DNA from: an uncultured Spirochaetales bacterium
GTDB lineage: Bacteria; Spirochaetota; Spirochaetia; Sphaerochaetales; Sphaerochaetaceae
Length of the DNA stretch: 64,000 nucleotides
Direction: 5' to 3'
Assembly: GCA_902781545.1 (NCBI GenBank)
Contig: CACZJR010000001.1
Span: 1 to 64,000 of the forward strand
The notes beneath the pieces were generated by a model. The model saw only the letters and a program-made list of their open reading frames with translations. It searched no databases and was not told where the DNA came from. A program made the position numbers and the translations under genes. The stretch's first letter is position 1, and every line of letters starts with the position of its first letter. Shown here piece by piece: positions 41,963-49,613 of this stretch.

Positions 41963-43828
41963 ATGGATAATGAAAACAACAATGTGGTTGAGGAAACCGC
42001 ACGTCCTGTAAAGAAACTCGTCCTGAAGCGTAAGCCTGTCATTAAGAAAACCCCCAAGGTGAAGGATACTGAGACAGAGCAGGAGACTGCAGCAGCTCCG
42101 GTGCCTGAAGTTCAGAAAGAGGAGGTGCCTGCAGCCAAGCAGGAGGCTGTCTCAGAGCAGGCTCCTGCCGAGGAGGAGGCAACATCTTCCCAGAAGAAGC
42201 GCAGGGGCAGACCACCCAAGAAGAATGAGGACAAGAAGGCCAAGGCACAGCAGCCTGAGCTTGCACCCGAGCCTGACAAGACCGAGAAGGCAGAGCAGAA
42301 GGAGAACGAGGCCCAGGAGACCAAGGCCGCTCCGGAATCCCAGAAGCCAGAGTCCCAGAAAGAGGAAGAGCAGGAGCAGAAGAGGTTCAACAACAGGAAC
42401 CAGAACCAGCACAACAACAATCAGAAGAACAAGAATAAATTCAACAACAACGGCAAGCAGGATCAGCGCAACAACCAGAAGAAGCCGCTGACCATGGAGG
42501 ATCTTGCCATATCCGATGCCGAATATCAGGAGCATCTCTCCCACAGGCTCATCGTCAGTGACGTTGTCTCAACACCTGTCGACGAGCTCAAGGAGAGGCT
42601 CTCTCAGATGGAGGGCACAAGTGTTGACGACTATGCCGAGTACAAGAAGCAGGAGGTCATTGTTGAGCTCCTGAAGGCCTTCAGCAGGAACGGCGGTGTC
42701 ATCTATGCAACAGGAACACTTGAGATCCTGAGCGACGGCTACGGCTTCCTCAGATCACCTCTGAACAGCTATCTCTCAGGTCCTGAGGATGTGTATGTCT
42801 CTGCCGGGATCATCAAGTTCCTGAACCTGAAGACCGGAGACACCATCGAGGGAATGATGAGGACCCCGAAGGATAACGAGAGATTCTTCGCCATCTCCAA
42901 GATCGCATCCGTCAATGGCGATGCCCCGATTGTGGCAAAGACCAGGACCAGCTTTGACAACCTGATTCCGCTTTATCCGGACCAGAGGATCAATCTGGAG
43001 ACCGAGAGAACAGACAACGATGTCTCCATGAGGATCATCAACCTGTTCTGCCCCATCGGAAAAGGCCAGAGAGCCCTGATCACAGCTCCTCCGAGAACAG
43101 GAAAGACAATACTGCTGCAGCAGATCGCGAACTCAATCACCACCAATCATCCGGAGATCAAGCTGATGGTCCTTCTTGTTGATGAGAGACCGGAGGAAGT
43201 CACCGACATGAGGCGCAACGTCCGTGGCGAGGTCATTGCTTCCACCTTCGATGAGCAGGCGACACGCCACGTCACTGTAGCCGAGATGGTCATTGAGAAG
43301 GCAAAGCGCCTTGTGGAGCACGGAAAGGATGTGGTGATTCTGCTTGACTCCATCACACGTCTTGCAAGGGCATACAACCAGACAGTTCCTGCCAGCGGAA
43401 AGATCCTTTCCGGAGGTGTTGACTCCAATGCGCTCCATAAGCCCAAGAGATTCTTCGGTGCCGCCAGAAACATCGAGAACGGCGGATCTCTGACAATCAT
43501 CGCATCCGCGCTGATTGAGACCGGATCCAGGATGGATGAGGTCATCTTCGAGGAGTTCAAGGGCACAGGTAACAGTGAGATAGTCCTTGACAGGAGAATG
43601 GCTGACAGAAGGCTGTATCCGGCCATCAACATCAAGAAGAGCGGAACCAGAAGAGAGGACCTTCTGCTCGGAAAGGACGAGGCTGCACGTATTTGGCTGC
43701 TGAGAAATGCGATAAACGGTCTTGAGGATCTTGAAATGACCGAGTTCCTCATTGACAAAATGCGCAAAACAAAGAACAATGAAGCGTTCTTGCGTTCCAT
43801 GAATACAGGAATCGTTCCTGAGTTCTAA
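41963..43828 (+). CDS. rho: Transcription termination factor Rho with long disordered N-terminal extension
   Basis: 621 residues against about 420 in E. coli. The C-terminal 400 residues are standard: RNA-binding domain ([15 protein letters not shown] and EDVYVS near 258-280), P-loop [10 protein letters not shown] (373-382), [32 protein letters not shown], and the R-loop region [20 protein letters not shown]. Residues 1-175 are low complexity: K/E/Q/A-rich, an AT-hook-like [10 protein letters not shown] at 78-87 and an Asn/Gln-rich stretch at 141-174. Rho is a hexameric RNA helicase that ends transcription. Extensions like this occur in some other phyla and can drive phase separation. Confidence 0.95.
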   Translation: MDNENNNVVEETARPVKKLVLKRKPVIKKTPKVKDTETEQETAAAPVPEVQKEEVPAAKQEAVSEQAPAEEEATSSQKKRRGRPPKKNEDKKAKAQQPELAPEPDKTEKAEQKENEAQETKAAPESQKPESQKEEEQEQKRFNNRNQNQHNNNQKNKNKFNNNGKQDQRNNQKKPLTMEDLAISDAEYQEHLSHRLIVSDVVSTPVDELKERLSQMEGTSVDDYAEYKKQEVIVELLKAFSRNGGVIYATGTLEILSDGYGFLRSPLNSYLSGPEDVYVSAGIIKFLNLKTGDTIEGMMRTPKDNERFFAISKIASVNGDAPIVAKTRTSFDNLIPLYPDQRINLETERTDNDVSMRIINLFCPIGKGQRALITAPPRTGKTILLQQIANSITTNHPEIKLMVLLVDERPEEVTDMRRNVRGEVIASTFDEQATRHVTVAEMVIEKAKRLVEHGKDVVILLDSITRLARAYNQTVPASGKILSGGVDSNALHKPKRFFGAARNIENGGSLTIIASALIETGSRMDEVIFEEFKGTGNSEIVLDRRMADRRLYPAINIKKSGTRREDLLLGKDEAARIWLLRNAINGLEDLEMTEFLIDKMRKTKNNEAFLRSMNTGIVPEF

Positions 43829-43898
43829 AACGGAGACGGCTTATTAACTCTAATAGTCTGCTGCACTACACCAGCAGACGGAAAACGGAGGACGTACA

Positions 43899-44105
43899 AT
43901 GAAGAATGGAATCCATCCGAAGTATGAGCTTACTGAGATCAAGTGCTCATGCGGAAATGTCATCAAGACAAAGACAACAGCTAAGAATCTGCAGGTTGAA
44001 ATCTGCTCTGCTTGTCACCCGTTCTTTACTGGCACCCAGAAGCTTGTTGACTCAACAGGAAGAGTCGAGAGATTCAACAAGCGCTATGGAATGCAGTCCA
44101 AGTAA
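43899..44105 (+). CDS. rpmE: 50S ribosomal protein L31
   Basis: 68 residues with GGAGG before the ATG. It is the zinc-binding form: CSCGN near residue 17 and [13 protein letters not shown] near 37, with the typical N-terminus [12 protein letters not shown]31 bridges the ribosomal subunits; the cysteine-containing form also stores zinc. It follows rho, as in other spirochaetes, and an intrinsic terminator comes 25 bases later. Confidence 0.96.
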   Translation: MKNGIHPKYELTEIKCSCGNVIKTKTTAKNLQVEICSACHPFFTGTQKLVDSTGRVERFNKRYGMQSK

Positions 44106-44129
44106 CACAAGCCGGAAACGGTTTGAAAT

Positions 44130-44161
44130 GCCCGCAGCTTAATGTTGCGGGCTTTTTTTTT
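44130..44161 (+). terminator. Intrinsic terminator after rpmE
   Basis: GCCCGCAGC pairs with GTTGCGGGC (nine pairs, one G-U) around a five-base loop, followed by nine T residues. It ends the rho-rpmE transcript. Confidence 0.92.
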
Positions 44162-44217
44162 CACCTTCTGCGGTTAGTAAATTTTTTGCAGAACCATTTA
44201 TATAAAAATAATTTAGT

Positions 44218-44246
44218 TTGCATTCTTGGGCATCGTGCTTTACACT
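44218..44246 (+). promoter_or_regulatory. Promoter of the galactokinase-like gene
   Basis: TTGCAT (44218-44223), 17-base spacer and TACACT (44241-44246), in the 171-base AT-rich gap after the rpmE terminator. AGGA lies five bases before the GTG start at 44277. Confidence 0.4.
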
Positions 44247-44276
44247 TTAACATACCAAAGGGGATTTCAGGATTAA

Positions 44277-45425
44277 GTGGAAAGCGTCGGGGCAGGCCTA
44301 GGAAAAGAGTCAAATAAAAATACTCCAGTTGTAATCAGAGTTCCCGGTGTCACAACATTGTTCGGAGAGTTCTCATATTACTGCCACGGCAGAGTGCTCT
44401 GCTGTGCCAATGACCGCGTTCTGAGAGTCTCAGTGACAAGAAGCCCCGACAATCTTGTCCATGTCCATAATGCCCTGACCAACGACCGTAAGAGGTTCTC
44501 CATGTCATCCTTGAAGTTCCGCAGGGAGGACAAATGGGGCAACTACATCAAGGGTGTCTACCTACAGCTTGCGGACATGGGGATAAAGCCTGTTCCGCTT
44601 GATTTTGATCTTGACGGTCCTGTCCTGAAAGATGACAGTGCTGTTCTTGCCGCGGCAGTGAGCGTGGGAGCAGCGCTTGCGGTCCTCCGGTTCATCCCGT
44701 CTGAACTGGATAACAGAGATCTTGCCATGTTGTGCTACAGATGCTGCACCAGCTTCTGCGGTGAGAACACAAAGTTCAGCACTGTCACAGCAATGCTCTT
44801 CGCACAAGAGGGGAAATACATCCTCTTTGACTTGGATACACTTTCATTCAAGTATCTGGGTGACCCGTTTGAGGGCAGCGGATGCAGCATGATCGCGGTA
44901 GACTGCAGGATTCCGCCAATGGCAATGAGGGAGGAACTGAGAAACAGGCACACTATGGCACGTGAGTCATTTGCAAGACTTCACTCGGTTGCCCCGAACC
45001 AGAGTCTGAGGGATTTCCCTCTCTCTGATCTGCGTGAGAGGATCCTGCCTTTGGATGAGGAGACCAGAAAGACATGCAATGCCATCCTTGAGGACAGCTC
45101 TGCCGCTTCATCTATGGCAAGGCTGTTCCAACTCAGGCAGTTCTCCCAGATAGGGAAGGCAATCGGAAAGATGGGCAAGCTGATGCGTGATGATCTGGAG
45201 CTCACATGTCCTGAGATTGACTGGGTGATGAAAAGGGCCACCGAGATTCCACTCTGCCATGGTGCGGGAATCATGTTCAACGGGGACAACACATACGTCG
45301 TGGCTGTCATTGACGACGGTGCCATTGACCAGTATCAGCAGAGGCTGGATGATTACGAGAGGATATTCGGATTCAAGCCGAGATTCCAGGTCCTAAAGCC
45401 CCATGGTTGTGCTGTCTGTGATTAA
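44277..45425 (+). CDS. Galactokinase-like GHMP-family protein with eroded active site
   Basis: 382 residues from GTG 44277; the first internal methionine is too late to keep the N-terminal domain. The fold is that of galactokinase: an opening VIRVPGVTTLFGEFSYYCHG in place of the signature GR-x-N-L-I-G-E-H-x-D-Y, and a C-terminal CHGAGIMFNGDNTYVVAVID in place of GARMTGGGFGG. The ATP-binding loop P-x3-GLSSSA is replaced by VLKDDSAVLAAAVSV near 116-130. Catalysis as a normal galactokinase is doubtful; a sugar-sensing or regulatory role is possible. It lies between rpmE and the nifS-nifU pair. Confidence 0.62.
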   Translation: MESVGAGLGKESNKNTPVVIRVPGVTTLFGEFSYYCHGRVLCCANDRVLRVSVTRSPDNLVHVHNALTNDRKRFSMSSLKFRREDKWGNYIKGVYLQLADMGIKPVPLDFDLDGPVLKDDSAVLAAAVSVGAALAVLRFIPSELDNRDLAMLCYRCCTSFCGENTKFSTVTAMLFAQEGKYILFDLDTLSFKYLGDPFEGSGCSMIAVDCRIPPMAMREELRNRHTMARESFARLHSVAPNQSLRDFPLSDLRERILPLDEETRKTCNAILEDSSAASSMARLFQLRQFSQIGKAIGKMGKLMRDDLELTCPEIDWVMKRATEIPLCHGAGIMFNGDNTYVVAVIDDGAIDQYQQRLDDYERIFGFKPRFQVLKPHGCAVCD

Positions 45426-45495
45426 GTAAGAGGTATTTAACCCAACACCTTGACGATATTGGATTTCAGTTATAACTTTCTCTCGTAGGTAATAT

Positions 45496-46659
45496 ATGGG
45501 TAGATTAATATATCTTGATAACAATGCGACCACGCAGATGGCCCCCGAGGTCCTGGATGCAATCACAAAGGCCGAGCCCGTAGTCTACGGGAATGCCTCA
45601 AGCATGCATACTTTCGGGCGTGAGGCCGGCAAGCTGGTCGAGGATTCGAGAAAAAACATAGCTGATCTTCTGGACTGCGATCCGTCTGAGATTATCTTCA
45701 CAAGCGGTGCCTCAGAGGCCAACAACACCGTCTTCATGATTGCCGCGTCAATCATCCAGAAGCGCGGTGGCGGAAGGATTGTGACCACCACCATTGAGCA
45801 CCCGTGCATAATGGAGAGCGTGAAATACCTGCGCACAAAAGGCATCCATGTGGACCAGGTGCCTGTCAACAGGGACGGGCGTGTGAACATGGAGGCCCTT
45901 GAGAAGCTCATGGGGCCTGATGTGGTCCTTGTCTCCGTCATGACCGGGAACAACGAGACCGGATCTGTCCAGCCCATAGCCAAGATCTCCGAGATGGCGC
46001 ACAAGTGCGGGGCCCTGATGCATACGGATGCCACACAGGCGATAGGAAAGCTGAAGGTCTCATGCAGGGACTGGAACCTGGACTACCTCTCATGCAGCGG
46101 GCACAAGTTCTACGGGCCCAAGGGTGTGGGAGTCCTTTATGCCAGAAAGGGAATCCCGTTCGAGCCGTTCGTCCACGGAGGCGAGCAGGAGCACGGACGC
46201 AGGGCAGGAACCTACAACACAATCGGAATCTACGGAACCGGTGTGGCTGCAAAGCTTGCCAAGGAGAACATAGACGAGGAGTCCAGAAAGCTCTGGGCAA
46301 TGCGCGAGCGCCTCAGGGAAGGCATTATCGCCAATATCCCGAATGTTACGGTCAACGGGTGCAAGGAGAGGGAGAACTGCCTTCCTGGAACGCTTGACGT
46401 CTCATTTGAGAATGTCGAGGGAGAGTCGATTCTTCTCATGCTGGATATGGCCGGGGTGGCGGTCTCAACAGGATCTGCCTGTGCCACAGGCTCTTTGGAG
46501 CCCAGTTATGTCCTTCTGGCCTGCGGTCTGGATGTGGAGCTGGCACATGGCTCCATAAGATTCTCATTCGGACGCTTCAACACCATGGAGGATGTTGATT
46601 ATGTGCTTGAGATCCTGCCGCCTATCATAAAGAGGCTCAGGGCGATTTCTACGAGATAA
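45496..46659 (+). CDS. nifS: Cysteine desulfurase, NifS/IscS type
   Basis: 387 residues. The pyridoxal-phosphate enzyme signatures are clear: YLDNNATTQMAPEV, YGNASSMHTFGREA, FTSGASEANN, TTIEHPCI, HTDATQAIG, and the PLP lysine in CSGHKFYGPKGVG (K204). The persulfide cysteine is C329 in VSTGSACATGSLEPS. It takes sulfur from cysteine for Fe-S assembly. NifU follows 12 bases later, with AGAGG as ribosome binding site, so they form the main Fe-S assembly pair here. Confidence 0.95.
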   Translation: MGRLIYLDNNATTQMAPEVLDAITKAEPVVYGNASSMHTFGREAGKLVEDSRKNIADLLDCDPSEIIFTSGASEANNTVFMIAASIIQKRGGGRIVTTTIEHPCIMESVKYLRTKGIHVDQVPVNRDGRVNMEALEKLMGPDVVLVSVMTGNNETGSVQPIAKISEMAHKCGALMHTDATQAIGKLKVSCRDWNLDYLSCSGHKFYGPKGVGVLYARKGIPFEPFVHGGEQEHGRRAGTYNTIGIYGTGVAAKLAKENIDEESRKLWAMRERLREGIIANIPNVTVNGCKERENCLPGTLDVSFENVEGESILLMLDMAGVAVSTGSACATGSLEPSYVLLACGLDVELAHGSIRFSFGRFNTMEDVDYVLEILPPIIKRLRAISTR

Positions 46660-46671
46660 AAAGAGGTTTAT

Positions 46672-47280
46672 ATGGATAGCTTCATGGCCCAGTGGGTATA
46701 TACGGATACAGTAAAGGATCACTTCATGAATCCCAGGAACATCTGGAACAAGGATGAGAACTGGGAGCCTGAGGCAGTCGGAGAGGTCGGTTCCCTTGCC
46801 TGCGGTGACCAGATGAGAGTCGGAATCAAGGTCAAGGATGACAGGATCTCTGACATCAGATGGCTCACATACGGCTGTGCAAGCGCCATTGCAAGCACAT
46901 CAATGATGAGCGAGATGGTCAAGGGAATGACCCTCAAAGAAGCCTACAACATCACTCCTGACATGATAACAAAGGAGCTCGGAGGTCTTCCGGAGCACAA
47001 GTTCCACTGCTCGGTTCTGGGCGACAAGGCCCTAAGGGCTGCAATTGATGACTATCTTGAGAAGAAAGGCCTTGATAATCCTTATAAGAAGTCTGTCGCC
47101 AGGATTCTGTGCGAGTGCAAGGGCGTGACAGACCAGATGATCGAGCACCTTGTGGCCACTGACCAGGCAAAGACCCTTGAGGACCTTCAGAGGCTCACAG
47201 GCTTCGGCACGGGCTGCGGCAAATGCAAGGAGCGCATTGCCCATGAGTTCGAGGAGATGAAGCACATCCACGGCAAGTGA
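46672..47280 (+). CDS. nifU: NifU-like Fe-S cluster scaffold (IscU plus [2Fe-2S] BFD domain)
   Basis: 202 residues. Residues 1-130 are an IscU domain with the three scaffold cysteines C44 (SLACGDQ), C69 (TYGCASAIAS) and C113 (FHCSVLG). Residues ~140-195 are a bacterioferritin-ferredoxin-like [2Fe-2S] domain with C147, C149, C182 and C185 (CECKGVT, FGTGCGKC). The C-terminal Nfu domain of Azotobacter NifU is absent, so this is the two-domain form. It builds clusters with the sulfur supplied by the adjacent NifS. Confidence 0.92.
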   Translation: MDSFMAQWVYTDTVKDHFMNPRNIWNKDENWEPEAVGEVGSLACGDQMRVGIKVKDDRISDIRWLTYGCASAIASTSMMSEMVKGMTLKEAYNITPDMITKELGGLPEHKFHCSVLGDKALRAAIDDYLEKKGLDNPYKKSVARILCECKGVTDQMIEHLVATDQAKTLEDLQRLTGFGTGCGKCKERIAHEFEEMKHIHGK

Positions 47281-47325
47281 CATTCTGCCCATTGATTTCA
47301 ATGCTCATGTGTTTTTTGGCTGTTG

Positions 47326-47367
47326 AAGTATACTTTTTTGTTTATTTTTTGGCAAAAAAGTATACTT
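47326..47367. repeat. Perfect 15-bp inverted repeat containing two copies of the palindrome AAGTATACTT
   Basis: AAGTATACTTTTTTG (47326-47340) and its exact complement CAAAAAAGTATACTT (47353-47367) flank a 12-base spacer. Each arm contains the ten-base palindrome AAGTATACTT, and the two palindromes are 32 bases apart, about three helix turns. A further imperfect A/T hairpin (ACTTTTTCC...GGAAAAAAAGT) follows at 47371-47402. On RNA the long stem could act as a terminator for nifU; on DNA the twin palindromes look like a repressor site. Confidence 0.7.
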
Positions 47368-47494
47368 GATATACTTTTTCCCCTTATTTTTGGAAAAAAA
47401 GTCTATTCTGCGCTGTTGTCACAGCCTTTAATGCCCTGATTGATAGGGGTGGTTTCTCTTGCGTTTTAGGCAAATTGCAAGGATACTTTATCTT

Positions 47495-49171
47495 ATGAGA
47501 ACGATAACACTGTCAATCCAGGGGAAGAAGTACAGTCTTCCCGCATTCTCCACAGCAAAGGAAGCCTTGGAGAAGTCCGGCCTGTATGAGGATGGACTAA
47601 AGAGATATGAGGATAATCCGATCATAGGAGCTCTTGTGAACGGCGAGCTCAAGCCGCTCAGCGCACCAGTTCCCATGTCCTGCGAGATCGAGCCCATAAG
47701 GGCCTTCCAGGGATTCGGAAGAAGAATCTACCGCCACAGCATCTGCTTTCTGCTCTGCTATGCGTCCAGGCTCCTGTTCCCCAGAAGAAGACTGAAGATC
47801 GGACATTCGCTCGGAGACGGCTTCTATTTCAATTACGAGGGAGACAAGGCCATAGACGATGCCCAGATACAGAAGCTCACCGAAAAGATGAGGGAGCTCG
47901 TTGATCAGGCCCTTGAGATTACCAGTGTGTCAGTTTCCCTGCAGGAGGCAATCACAAGGCTCAAGAAACAGGGCTATGATGACGCTGTCCTCCTGCTCCA
48001 GGAGATGAACAAGTCACATGTGAACATGTACAGGATACAGGACTATTACCATATCTCATATGAGCCCATAGCCAACAACACGGCTGAGCTGGGGCTTTGG
48101 GAGCTACGCAAATATGGTGAGGGCGGAATGCTTCTTAGATATCCTGTGAGGGAAAGCATAACCAGTCTGGTCCCGTTCAAGGACAACCAGAGATTGTACG
48201 AGGTCTTCAACGAATACCATATCTGGGGAAAGATCCTTGGAGTCGAGTGCGTGGGAGAGATGAACAGAAGCTGCTCCGGCAACAACGCCGAGCAGTATGT
48301 AAGGCTCTCGGAGTCCCTTCAGCGCAGGAAGATATCAAGCATCGCGGAAGAGATTCATGCCAGGAAGGCCAAGGCGGTCTTCATCGCAGGTCCGTCGTCT
48401 TCCGGAAAGACAACATTCGCCAAGAAGCTGTGTGAGCAGCTTCTGCTTCTGGAGTACTCACCGATCAAAATCAGCCTTGACGACTATTATAAGAAGCGCG
48501 AAATGGTTCCTCTGGATGACGAGGGCAAGCCTGACTTCGAGGCCCTTGAGGCACTGGATACGGACCTGTTCGACCGGAACATGCAGGACCTGTTTGACGG
48601 CAAGGAGGTCGACCTGCCGCATTTCAGCTTCACGAAGAACGAGACATACTATCTTGGTCAGCCGATCAAGATGAATGCCAACAACATATTCGTGATTGAG
48701 GGCATCCATGGCCTTAATCCCAAGATCACCTCAAAGATCGCACCGAAGTATGTCTATAAGGTATATATATCCGCGCTCACGCAGCTGAACATGGATGACT
48801 GCAACAGGGTCTCCACCACAGACAACAGGATGCTCAGGAGAATCCTGCGCGATTACAGGACAAGGGGGACCAGCGCGGAGCAGACCCTTCTCATGTGGCC
48901 GAGTGTCGCACGTGGCGAGAGAACCCATATATTCCCGAACCAGAACAATGCGGATGTCATGTTCAACAGTGCCTTGGACTACGAAATCGGAGTCCTGTCA
49001 CCGTTTGTTACACCGCTTCTGCATGGTGTGAGTCCTGAGTCAGGAACAGCCTACACGCATGCCCTGCGTCTTCTGGAGTTTTTGGAGAACATCTATGCCA
49101 TTCCGTCGTCATTTGTCCCAAGTGACTCAATACTCAGGGAGTTTATCGGCGGCAGTGACTACGAAGATTGA
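47495..49171 (+). CDS. Nucleoside (uridine) kinase with TGS and ThrRS-like domains
   Basis: 558 residues from ATG 47495; an upstream TTG 36 bases earlier lacks a ribosome binding site. Residues 1-70 form a TGS domain. Residues ~100-195 resemble the second additional domain of threonyl-tRNA synthetase (KIGHSLGDGFYFNYE). Residues ~290-500 are a P-loop kinase: FIAGPSSSGKTTFAKKL (297-313), ISLDDYYKKREMVPLDDEG and EGIHGLNPKI. Uridine kinases of this kind phosphorylate uridine or cytidine, and the TGS part may sense nucleotides or (p)ppGpp. The fusion occurs in several anaerobes. The ferredoxin gene starts 31 bases after its stop. Confidence 0.85.
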   Translation: MRTITLSIQGKKYSLPAFSTAKEALEKSGLYEDGLKRYEDNPIIGALVNGELKPLSAPVPMSCEIEPIRAFQGFGRRIYRHSICFLLCYASRLLFPRRRLKIGHSLGDGFYFNYEGDKAIDDAQIQKLTEKMRELVDQALEITSVSVSLQEAITRLKKQGYDDAVLLLQEMNKSHVNMYRIQDYYHISYEPIANNTAELGLWELRKYGEGGMLLRYPVRESITSLVPFKDNQRLYEVFNEYHIWGKILGVECVGEMNRSCSGNNAEQYVRLSESLQRRKISSIAEEIHARKAKAVFIAGPSSSGKTTFAKKLCEQLLLLEYSPIKISLDDYYKKREMVPLDDEGKPDFEALEALDTDLFDRNMQDLFDGKEVDLPHFSFTKNETYYLGQPIKMNANNIFVIEGIHGLNPKITSKIAPKYVYKVYISALTQLNMDDCNRVSTTDNRMLRRILRDYRTRGTSAEQTLLMWPSVARGERTHIFPNQNNADVMFNSALDYEIGVLSPFVTPLLHGVSPESGTAYTHALRLLEFLENIYAIPSSFVPSDSILREFIGGSDYED

Positions 49172-49202
49172 CGATGCTTTGCAATAAATATAAATTTGTG
49201 CC

Positions 49203-49613
49203 ATGACGTATGAGATTCTTGAGTCCTGCACAGGCTGTGGAATGTGTCTTTCCATCTGTCCTGTCAAGGCAGTTACAGGCGGGCCGGGCCGGCTCCATGT
49301 GATTAACACCGACTATTGCATAGGCTGCGGTGCCTGTGCGCGTGTCTGTGAGAGCTCATCCGTCATCAACAGCTACGGAAACACAATCCCGCATCAGAGC
49401 AAGAAGCAGTGGCTGATTCCGCATTTTGACAAGGACAGATGCAGAAGCTGCGGCAAATGCTATGAGATGTGTCCTGCAGGGATTATCACAAGACCCAGCA
49501 AGGGCAATGTTCCGTCGCTGACGAATCCCAAACTCTGTGCATCGTGCAGATGGTGTGAGAAAGTATGTGTGTTCAACGGAATCACATTCTCACCTGCCGG
49601 GGAGTCCAAATGA
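49203..49613 (+). CDS. Ferredoxin with four [4Fe-4S] motifs
   Basis: 136 residues containing four CX2CX2CX3C motifs: CTGCGMCLSICP, CIGCGACARVCE, CRSCGKCYEMCP and CASCRWCEKVCV. Sixteen cysteines could hold four [4Fe-4S] clusters. Electron carriers of this type serve oxidoreductases. The stop overlaps the start of the AOR gene by four bases (ATGA), so it is the natural partner of that enzyme, passing electrons to or from it in the cytoplasm. Confidence 0.9.
   Translation: MTYEILESCTGCGMCLSICPVKAVTGGPGRLHVINTDYCIGCGACARVCESSSVINSYGNTIPHQSKKQWLIPHFDKDRCRSCGKCYEMCPAGIITRPSKGNVPSLTNPKLCASCRWCEKVCVFNGITFSPAGESK

Noticed and set aside
42225-42491. Arg/Ser/Thr-rich plus-strand frame inside rho
   Set aside because: An out-of-frame reading of the low-complexity Rho extension; no start signal.
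43147-43800. 217-codon open frame on the minus strand opposite rho
   Set aside because: It mirrors the codon bias of the real rho gene, has no recognisable domain or ribosome binding site, and rho is certain.
44235-44250. Resemblance of GCTTTACACTTTA to the lac promoter
   Set aside because: A short chance match; only the 17-base-spaced TTGCAT/TACACT pair was kept as a weak promoter.
44123-44317. 64-codon frame after rpmE
   Set aside because: It reads through the intrinsic terminator and the promoter of the next gene.
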